A DNA stretch of 64,000 nucleotides from Podospora bellae-mahoneyi (lineage: Eukaryota > Ascomycota > Sordariomycetes > Sordariales > Podosporaceae): positions 1 to 64,000 of the forward strand of contig NC_085884.1 of assembly GCF_035222275.1 (NCBI RefSeq), read 5' to 3'. Shown here one piece after another: positions 1 through 9,391 of this stretch. Position numbers and translations under genes: made by a program. Positions within the stretch are counted from its first letter, which is position 1. Each line of letters begins with the position of its first letter. The notes beneath the pieces were generated by a model. The model was not told where the DNA came from and ran no database searches. It saw only the letters and a list, made by a program, of their open reading frames with translations.

Positions 1-13
1 TAACCCTAACCCT
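1..13. repeat. Telomere repeat stub (CCCTAA, C-rich strand)
   Basis: The window opens with two CCCTAA units, the C-strand of the TTAGGG telomere repeat used by most filamentous ascomycetes. The left end is therefore the physical chromosome end, and the array has been trimmed to two units in this sequence. Unique subtelomeric repeats start at once after it. Confidence 0.85.
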
Positions 14-2345
14 TTCTTTCACATGATACATAGCGGTTCGGGCGCCTCTACATATATATAGCGGTTAAGCTATTTCTTTTACATCGTACATAGCGGTTCG
101 GGCCCATCTCTATATATATATAGCGGTTTAGCTATTTTTTTACATCGTACATAGCGGTTCGGGCCCCTCTATATATATATATACCGCTTTAATTATTTTT
201 TTTACATAATATATAGCGGTTCGGGCCCCTCTGTATATATATATACCGCTTTAATTTCTTTTTCTATAATATATAGCGGTTCGGGCGCCTTTATATATAT
301 ATATACCGCTTTAATTTCTTTTTCTATAATATATAGCGGTTCGGGCGCCTTTATATATATATATACCGCTTTAATTTCTTTCTTTACATCGTACATAGCG
401 GTTCGGCCGCCTCTCTATATATATAGCGGTTCGGCTATTTCTTTATATCGTACATAGCGGTTCGGGCGCCTCCATATATATATAGCGGTTCGGACGCCTT
501 TCTATATATATATACTAATTCGGCTATTTTTATATATAGTATATAGAGATTCCGGCGCTCTTTTATATATATATATTACTTCGGTTATTCGTCTATAATA
601 TATATAGCGGTTTAACCCCTTTCTTATATATATATATTACTTCGGTTATTCGTTTATATTATATATAGCGGTTCGGCCGCTTTCTTCTTTATATATACCG
701 GTTCAGCTTTTTTTAAAAAGTACATAGCGGTTCAGGCGCCTTTTAATATATATATAGCGGTTCGTACGCTCATCTTACTTTTATATACCCGTTCTTAAAG
801 CGTTTGATTTATATATATACCGATTTAGCTACTTTCTTATATAGTATATAATACTACGGGAACCTTTTTTATATATATCGCGGTTAAATTATTTTTTATA
901 TACTATATAACGGTTCGGGCGCCTCTATATATATATAGCGGTTTAGCTATTTCTTTACATCGTATATAGCGGTTCGGGCGCCTCTCTATATATATACAGC
1001 GGTTTAACTATTTTTTTTACATCGTATATAGCGGTTCGGGCGCCTTTACATTTATATAGCGGTTCGGCTATTTCTTTATATAGTATATAGCGGTTCGGGC
1101 GTCTCTATATATATATATACCGCTTTCATCTTTTTTTATATATATATAGCAGTTCGGGCGCCTCTATATATATATACTAATTTAATTACTTTTTTACATA
1201 GTATATAGCGGTTCGGGCGCCTATATATATATATACCGCTTTAATTTTTTATTTTACATAGTATATAGCGGCTCAGGCGCCTATATATATATATATATAC
1301 CGGTTCAATTCTTTTTTTACATAGTACATAGCGGTTCGGGCGCCTCTCTATATATATAGCGGTTCGGCTATTTCTTTATATCGCATATAGCGGTTCGGGC
1401 CCCTCTCTATATATATAGCGGTTTAGCTATTTCTTTACATCGTACATAGCGGTTCGGGCGCCTCTATATATATATATAGCGGTTTAGCTATTTCTTTACA
1501 TCGTACATAGCGGTTCGGGCACCTTTATATATATATACCGGTTCGGCTATACCTTTATATAATATATAGCGGTTCGGGCGCTCTTTTATATATATATATT
1601 AGTTCGGCTATTCTTTTATATAGTATATAGCGTTTCGGACGCTCTTTTATTTATATATAGTAATTCGGTAATTCGTCTATATTATATTTAGCGGTTCGGC
1701 CGCTTTTTTATCTATATATACCGGTTCGCCTTTTTTTTTAAATAGTACATAGCGGTTCGGGCGCCTTTTTAATATATATATAGCGGTTCGTACGGTTATT
1801 TTACTTATATATAGCCGTTCTTACGGCCTTTTATTTTTATATATACCGGTTTAGCTATTCTTTTATATAGTATATATCGGTTCGGGCGCCTTTATATTTA
1901 TATATACCGGTCTATATTTTCTTTTATAGTATAATCCTCTATATATATATATACCGGTTTAATTATTTTTTATAGTATAATCCTCTATATATATATATAC
2001 CGGTTTAATTATTGTCTTTACATAGTATATAGCGGTTCGGCCGCCTCTATATCTATATATACCGGTTTAATTCTTTTTTTATATAGTATAACCTTCTATA
2101 TATATATATACCGGTTTAATTATTTTTCTTATATAGTATATAACTATTCGGGCGCGTCTATATTTATATATACCGGTTTAATTATTTTTCATATATAGTA
2201 TATAGCGGTTCGGGCGCCTTAATATATTTATATACCGCTTTAATTATTATTATATAATATATAGCGGTTCGGCCGCCTCTATATATATATATACCGGTTT
2301 AATTCTTTCTTTCTATAATATATAGCGGTTCGGGCGCCTTTTATA
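14..2345. repeat. Subtelomeric tandem repeat array, about 50-60 bp units
   Basis: Dozens of imperfect units follow one another. Each joins a GC-rich core (TAGCGGTTCGGGCGCCT) to a run of alternating TA, then a pyrimidine-rich stretch often containing ATCGTACATAG. Units are most regular at 1-520 and 900-1,560 and become ragged after about 1,560, with transitions to A/T. An open frame of 64 codons at 202-396 is only repeat periodicity, not a gene. The alternating (TA)n blocks beside short GC cores would melt easily. The CGTAC half of the palindrome that fills the adjacent helicase module also recurs here. Confidence 0.85.
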
Positions 2346-3095
2346 TATATAAATAGAAATTCGAATTTTTTTTATTTATATATTATAACTATATTTTCTT
2401 TTTATATATATTTAGCGGTTCGGTTATCTTTATTAATATATATAGTAATTCGGTTATTTAATTTATATATATATAGTATTTTAATTATTTTATTAATATA
2501 TAATAATTTAATTACTTTTCCTTTTATATTTTATAATAATTATTTTTTTTATTTATAAATAATACTTCGGCTACTCTTTTCTTTATATATATTAAATAAT
2601 TTTAGTTTTACTTTACTTATAACGGTTAAATAACTTTTTATATTTATATATCACTTAAATACTTTTTTATATATATAAAGCTTTTTAAATATTTTTTATA
2701 TATATATAATTGTTTAATTACCTATTATTTATATTTTAATTCGGGTACCTTTATATATATATATTAATTCGGCCCTTTTATATATATATATAAAACTTCG
2801 GGCCCTTTTTTATTTGTATATAACGGTTTAAACGCTTTATTATTTTATTCAACTATTTAAATACCTTTTTACTTATATATTTTTATTATTTTTAACGTTA
2901 ATATATTTTAGCAAATATTTATATATTTAGCGGTTATATATTTTCTATATTTTTCTATATTATTTTATTACTTTTTTTAATATATATAAAGCTATTATTA
3001 TTCTTTTTATTTTAATATATAATTAATAATATATATTTTTTATTTTTAGTTTTAAATTTTTAAAATATATATATTTCTAAAAAAAAAAAAAAAAT
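2346..3095. other. Nearly pure AT subtelomeric block
   Basis: Almost no G or C remains. A few TTCGG remnants show that this is the same repeat array after heavy C-to-T and G-to-A change, as RIP would cause. It ends in a run of about 15 A, and composition changes abruptly to normal at about 3,096, where the helicase 3' end begins. I see no gene here. Confidence 0.7.
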
Positions 3096-3099
3096 ACAA

Positions 3100-6000
3100 T
3101 TACTCTATCAACTTTGAATATCTCGTACGAAGTTCCTCCCACACCCTAACCCAAACCAATGCCATTACAGAACACTCAATATCCGATACTTTTACCCGTA
3201 CGAGTAACCGGCGTACTACCGCCACCTTCTTATCCAATGTAACTCCGTACTTCCAACAACGTGCCTCAATATCCTCCTCAAACCAACCCAACCCCCTTTT
3301 TTGAGCTATAACTAACCCCATTATTAATTTTATCCCGTACGAACAGTCTCTCCCAGACTTATAGAACGAACCCTTATCTTCCCTTAACGGTTCCTACCGC
3401 CCGCAAAACTTTTTGGGAACCCCACACTTATCACATCCCTGGAAACCCCCGTTTAGCTTTCGTACGGTACTTAAACTTAAACCTCTAACCCTCAAAAGCC
3501 AATCGCCTAACTCCACGCTTTTTTTCCAAGCCCGTTCATCCTTAAGTAAACCCTCCAATATATATGGCTTTTCTAATCCACTAGGAAGTTTAGATGGTTG
3601 CGGAGTATTTCGTACGACCCCGTAAAATCTGCAAGCCGATGATTGCTGGAATTCGTGCCGTACGTATTCCTCTCCAGACTCGGCACACTCCAAAAAGCAA
3701 ACCACACAGTGTACCCGTAACCATAAAAACGCTTTCGTCATAACCTCCATGTCTCGTACAATATCCTTCCTCCTTTCCCGCTCTTTTATAACAACCTGCC
3801 GTTGCTCTTCTTCATTGACAGCCATGTCGAAAGCCCCTTATCCATAGCCTCCGGGGTCACCGTACGATACGACCTATAGCCCTCCTCCTCTACCCGGCAA
3901 AACTCCGTACGAGCTACACCAGAAAACCGCTCTTCACATAACCCACATAACTCCTCGCCCTCCTCACACCCGGCTCTATCCATCCGCCCGTCCATTACCC
4001 GGGAAAGAACAATCCTATAACATAGGTTACTATCTCGTACGAAATGCTCCATCTCCAGTGATGCTAAATCCACAGCTCCGGTAATTGACCTTCCAGCCGT
4101 ACGATTCTTCATAAAAAAAAATCACCGATTCGGCCTTTACTCCGTCTCTCCCGGCTCGTCCGCTTTCCTGAACAAAGTCCCTCAATGTCCTTGGAAGCCC
4201 GGCATGGAAAACATATCGTACGTCTGGAATATCAATACCAGCACCTAGAGCAGACGTTGCCACAATGGCACCACCGCTTTTCATCCACCCTCGTACGATC
4301 TCACTCTTCTGGATACTATCTTCCACACTACTATAGTATACCGGACACTTAAGTAGGTGTGAGATAGCTTTAGAAAAATCGATCGAGGGGAATAAATAAT
4401 AACCCTCGTACGAGGATCACGGTCACCGATAGACTTGACTTGCCAGCTGAGGGGCTCGGAGGACGGCCTCTTGATCTCCACACTCAACCACAGAGTACTT
4501 GATATTCGACCGGGATGTAATAGACCGTACGATAGCCACCTTTGCGAATCAAGATATAAACTCTTGTAAAACCCTAGTAGGTCCCGAGGTGGGAGGGTAG
4601 CTGTTAGGAAGACTAGTTGTGTCCCGATTAAAGCTATATGTTGGCCGATTTGCCGGAGGAGTGGTCGAAATTCGTACGACGAGTCTAAAATAGTGTGGCA
4701 CTCGTCAAAGATAATCCGGTCAAGCTGTTGTCGTACGTTAAGCCTATTGACGAAGGTCTTAAACGTTTGAGTATGAAAGGCCTCTGGCGTTACAAGAATA
4801 ACCTGGTTAACCGAAACCTCTTTAGAGCTCCAGATCGTACAACCAATCCCTAGTTCTTTGCAACGCCGAGCCATATCCTCTTGTAGTGCCACAAAAGGGG
4901 AAATAACAATAGTAACCCCATCCTTCGTACAATAGGCCGGGAGTAGAAAGATAATACTTTTTCCACTCCCTGTCCCGGCAATATAAAGGATTGGGCTAAA
5001 CCCTCGTACGACAGAAGTTAACACCTCGCGCTGGTTGCCTTTAAAACCAGCATCAGGGTTATTAAGCATCTGACGGAAACGGCCCTCAATATCAAGGCTG
5101 GCTAAGTACCGGAGTCGTTCCTGTCGTACGGTATAACGCTGGTTCTGGAAGAGGTTGGTTTTGGTCTGCTGGAGCGTTAAAGTATCGTCCGAGCCAAAGG
5201 TAAATAGCTGGTGCCATGACTGGCTAAGCTTCATAAACCGCTGTTGTCGTACGGCATGCCCCAACCTTCCCTGGTCAATATGCCTAGCGTATACCATCCC
5301 AGCAACCCTTTCCGAGTGGCCGGTTTGAGCCGCAATCATAGGATTAAAGCCCTCAGTTTCGTTATCCTCGTCGCAGCTAAAATCAGACGCGTCGTAATCA
5401 TCGGACGACGGTACTATCTTATTTTCCAACAAACTCCTTGGAATAAGATGAGTAAGAAATTGGCGGGCAATACCCACGGCAATATGACGCCAGGGCCGAA
5501 TACTGATTTTGGATCCGAGGTGGCGCTCTGTGTACGATGAGAGGGCCCGGCTGACTTTATCGGACGACCATTGGTTTCCTGGGTTACTGGAGGATATAGC
5601 TGGGCCGGCACCCCCAGACTCGATATCCTTAAACGGCCGTACGAATTTTGTATCCCAGAAGAATGGAGTGGGGGTGGAGGCTCCGTCAAGCTGGTGTTGT
5701 AAACTGAGGCAAAAGGGGTGGATAAGCCAGAGGTATCGTACGACGCTCACACCTAGCTCCCTTGGGAGATAGCGGTGAATAACCTTTAGCTGTCCAGTGT
5801 GGCTTATCCCTTTGTGGTACCGTAGTACGATTGCGACCATGCCGTGCTGGATAAACATATTTCTAAGCCCTCCAACCGGTGTGTTCTGGAACCTCATGCT
5901 CAAAAGCTCTGTCGTACGAGGCGGCAACCCTGACAATAAATATATCGCGATAAAAAGAGGGATCGGAGCTTGTCTACCCGGTCCAGGTACAACTGGGCCT

Positions 6001-7801
6001 CGGTCGTACAATAAACATAACCGTCGCCCTCTTCTCTCAACCAAAGTTGGGTAAGGGAAGGATTTTCGGTAATGCGTCGTACGATCCAATTCCAAGGCCG
6101 CCGGAAGCATATATTACCAGGATCGGAAAGAAAGGAATACCCAATCTTATCCTGGCTCATATCATCCTTTAAATCATCCCAAGGAATCTCCGGGAGAGGA
6201 ACGTCCGATATTAACGAGAAAGTTAGGTCCTGGACCGTACGATCAATCTCATCAACCAGAATATGCATCATCTCGGCCAGGGCGTCAATGGTGGTAGAGA
6301 TGTCCTGGTATACAATAGTAGTACCGTTAAGCGCAAGCCTGCCTTCGGATGCCGTGGAGCTATTGATGGTCATACCATACGCACGAGCCTCCAAAACCCA
6401 GTCCATCGGTGTAGGGTAGTTACTTTGGTGAACCCTAGTCAGGAACCTCGAGACTTTGGGGCGGACGATATCAAAGAGACTAGGCTTTTTGCCTGCCTCT
6501 TCCAGCTGGGCAAACTCGTAAAGTGAGTGTCGTACGACAAAGGCTTTACCGAGGGTGACGATGGCAGACAGGAGTGGTGTAAAATCGGACGGGGTGTACC
6601 ACCTTCCATCATCCTTTAGGGCCATAGCAGCTAGGGCAGAAAGGAGGGCGCTTTCGTACGACGACCGTGGGAGAGGATGATCCAAAAGTCCAATGAAGAA
6701 ATCAACAAGTACCTGATCCAGCAACTCTCGTCCGGCCTCATCGCTACCGTGGTGAAACTCCCATGCCACTTGTATAACAGTCTCCAGACTTCTGGTCTGG
6801 CTGGCGTTTAATTCGTACGGTGGCCGATCCTGTTGATCCCAGCTCTGTGTGCGGCAAATGTACCCAAAAATCTTTTCCAAACAAGAGAGTACTTCTGTAT
6901 CGTACGAGGACCAGGCTACTACCATTAAAAGGCTTGTTGGGCTTTTGGTCGATCGTCTTTTTATTAACCTCGAATAGAACGGGGTAACCGACTTCATCGG
7001 ACGACGACCTTACCATTGCATCGGCAGTAACCTGGTCAATCCTCTCCCAGATTTTTTGGAGGACCGTAAACGTAACTGGATCCTCACCGTCTAACCATCC
7101 CTCGTTTGGGTTGAGAGAGGTCGCACGATGTAAGGCCTGCCGGTCTAAAGACCCAAGGTGGTGTGTCCAACCCATCCTAGTTAGCCAGGGATTTGGAGCT
7201 AATCGTCCCTCACTTGCTGTGATGGTTGTTGATGTTTGTTGGAGAGTCGAGCTAATCGTACGATAGGATTCCATAAACTGCTCTTTTCGTCTTTGGGTTT
7301 GTTGTACGAGGTCGGGACTTCCGGCTGCCGGCTCCGTTGATCGTACCTCAAAGTATCCGGCAGCTAACCGGCTTTTAAAAAACGCTGGCAATATATCCCA
7401 GTTTTCCAAGGTCCCTGGTGTTGTTGGGCTACCTTAATATTTCCTCCTTTTGTGTTGGGGTTAACCCAGTCGTGCCTCGTACGGCAGTGCTCCTGCATCG
7501 CCCTCTTGGTCCGTACGATATAGGCGCAGGCATCGCACTTTAATCCATCAGAAGAAGGCTTCCCTAGTTCTGGAATTGGGTCAATTGCCGTGGGAGGAAG
7601 TGTGAGGTTTATTAGGTCTTGTTGTTTTCGAAAGACCGCCAGTGAATTGTTGCACTCTCGTACGATATCCGGTCTGTCCACAGCTGCAATGTCTTTATGG
7701 GACGTACGAAGATGGGTAAGCACCTCATCCACAAGAACAGCCACCTTACATTTCCTACAAACAAGAATTTGAAAGTGGGAGATATAAATAAAAGGTTCCA
7801 T
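3100..7801 (-). pseudogene. Telomere-linked RecQ-like helicase (TLH), copy A, frame-broken
   Basis: A RecQ-type superfamily 2 helicase gene reads towards the telomere, about 1,570 codons, the normal size for fungal telomere-linked helicases. ATG at 7,801 gives the typical MEPFIYISHFQI start. In order it has two Cys2His2 fingers of the DUF3505 kind (CRKC..HLRTSH and CDAC..HCRTRH), a long family-specific middle, then Walker A (AGTGSGKS, near 4,970), DECH (near 4,700), TATLP, motif VI (QESGRAGRDG, near 4,150) and a Cys-rich C-terminus. The frame is interrupted near 7,377, 6,907, 6,872, 5,955, 4,395, 4,112 and 3,818, nearly always by one missing base in a homopolymer, and by an in-frame TAG at 3,394-3,396 where TGG is expected. 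The RIP-damaged copy B keeps the longer homopolymer at the four sites I could compare. It is either a decaying gene or one with uncorrected assembly errors. Little RIP is visible. Confidence 0.85.
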
Positions 7802-8198
7802 TCTAGCATGGTATTGATCGTGATGTGATAGTTGTGTACGATGCAAGATGTTGTGATATTAAAGTTTATTGCTAAGTTTTTTTGGGGAAGGATACCCCGT
7901 TAAAGAGTGGAGTGGGTCACGTGTAAGTGGATAAGGGCAGTAGCGTGCGGTTACCGGGGTCTGGGTCCCGTACGATGGTCAAGGCACGCCTGGCAAGAAG
8001 GCAGTTGCGTGGGCACGCCTAGCACGAAGGCAGTTACGTGGGCACGAAGGCAGTGACGTGTGGCTGCCGGGTGCACACCTTTTCTTCCAAATCTCTCGAG
8101 AGGCCAGCTGTGCAACAGCGACTTTAATTCTCATTGAAATCCTTTTCTAGCAAACTTTTCCATCGTACAAAACAATCGACTTTCAACTAACACACAAG
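7802..8198. promoter_or_regulatory. Shared upstream region of the helicase / DUF3716-like pair, copy A
   Basis: This 397-bp region lies between two divergent start codons. It contains CCCGTACGATGG and three direct repeats of a GGCACGCCTRGCACGAAGGCAGTTRCGTG type (about 7,980-8,060), each carrying a CACG/CGTG pair. The region is GC-rich compared with the flanks. Copy B has the same element expanded to four larger units. A divergent promoter with repeated binding sites is the simplest reading; this is inference from position. Confidence 0.5.
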
Positions 8199-8717
8199 AT
8201 GGCTCTGGTCCTTAGCACCCGTGGCTCGTACGAAGTCATCGACACTGGCCAGCCTTATATCAGGAGGCTGATGAACAGCTTCTGTGTTAATGTAAGTATA
8301 TGTCTTTCCCGTACGATGATGCTTGAACTAATGAACATATAGGCAACACAGCAAGCAATTTCGGCCCTACCATCGGCCGACATCGAATGCGTCCCCGGCA
8401 AAGTGAAGGGGGCTAAGGTACTAGCTCGTCCGAGCTACCTCAATGCAGTCTTGATCCAAAGCCGTGGTTCAGTGGCTGCTTCTCCTTATACTGCCTGTAC
8501 CAGCAAGCCTGATAGGGGGCCGTTTAGGGATTGTCGTACGACGGATGGGTACTGGGGTGGTGCTTGTGGTAACTGCAAGTGGAGGGATCATGGCAGTAGA
8601 TGTAGCTTCTTTACCGCTACTCAAAGGGGTATTACAGCCGAAGGGGAGGACGAGGGAAATGAGCAAGCTGTGGAAGGAAGCCAGGAGCTCATAGTTATTA
8701 GTGATTCCGACAACTGA
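8199..8717 (+). CDS. Small Cys-rich DUF3716-like protein, copy A
   Basis: Two exons, 8,199-8,291 and 8,343-8,717, give 155 aa; the 51-nt intron has GTAAGT and TAG ends. A cysteine cluster at residues 83-118 (C83, C95, C106, C109, C118, with the core GGACGNCKW and GSRCSF) matches my recollection of the fungal DUF3716 zinc-binding pattern. No enzyme motif is present. The C-terminus, ELIVISDSDN, has the form of a SUMO-interacting motif: hydrophobic IVI followed by Ser and acids. It is divergent from the telomere-linked helicase and shares its upstream region. The pair is duplicated together in copy B, so the two products may work together at chromosome ends. The exon carries CGTACG palindromes at 8,227 and 8,535, and the intron one at 8,310. 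Function is unknown. Confidence 0.75.
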
Positions 8718-8769
8718 ATAAGTCGTACGGTAATGAAAATCGAATTTATGATTTTTATTTATTATTTGG

Positions 8770-9295
8770 ATTTCTGTAATACTCGTACGACGATGCACTT
8801 GATACCATTCTATGCAGCTCGCTATAGCAATTCCAATAATGCTTTTCTCTTTTATTTTAATAGAAGAAATCTCATCGGATCGTACAAAAAACCATTCCCT
8901 TACATAACCTCACACTGCTATGCACGTGCATCACCAGCACACTTACACCCAACTTCATATCTTTTACTTCCAATTCCCCACCGCTCGTACGATGATGCAC
9001 TTGATACCATTCTGTGCAGCTCGTTATGGCAATTCCAATGATATCTTTGCTTTTTAAGTTGATGGGAAAAATCTCATCGGATCGTACAAAAAACCATTCC
9101 CTTACACAACCTCATACTGCCATGCACGTGCATCACCAGCACACTTACACCCAACTTCACCTCTTTTACTTCCATTTCCACACCGCTCGTACGATGATGC
9201 ACTTGATACCATTCTGTGCAGCTCGTCATGGCGATTCTAATGATGCTTTTCTTTTTCATTTTGGTAAAAGAAATCCCATCGGATCGTACAACTGA
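8770..9295. repeat. Tandem repeats of about 202 bp, copy A 3' end
   Basis: Two and a half units follow the small gene. Each starts with CTCGTACGAYGATGCACTTG (at 8,782, 8,984 and 9,186), continues through GATACCATTCTRTGCAGCTCG and ATCGGATCGTACAAAAAACC, and ends in an acidic-pyrimidine tract. Identity between units looks above 90 percent by eye. Short frames here are not genes. The repeats carry the module palindrome once per unit plus a CGTACA half-match. Confidence 0.85.
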
Positions 9296-9391
9296 TTCCT
9301 CAACGGATCCTACCCCCCTGTTTCTAAAGTGGGGCGTTTTTTTGGTGCGCTTTTCAACGGATTGTACTACAATCCATCGGAGAATTACTGG
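9296..9391. repeat. Module terminal repeat, copy A
   Basis: A stretch beginning ACGGATCCTACCCCCCTG and ending CGGAGAATTACTG is repeated almost exactly at 14,510-14,606. It differs chiefly in T-run length (T7 and T4 here, T8 and T7 there). At 9,391 it abuts the truncated start of copy B directly. At 14,606 it abuts unique chromosome. It therefore marks the centromere-side end of the module. Confidence 0.8.

Noticed and set aside
202-396. Open frame with repeated YIYIKAPEPLYIIEKEI units in the subtelomeric array
   Set aside because: It is the direct product of the tandem DNA repeat, lies in extremely AT-rich sequence, and has no conserved start or domain.
3074-3094. Run of A next to the helicase end as a sign of retrotransposition
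   Set aside because: The helicase reads on the minus strand, so the run is poly-T in its sense. It is not a poly(A) tail.
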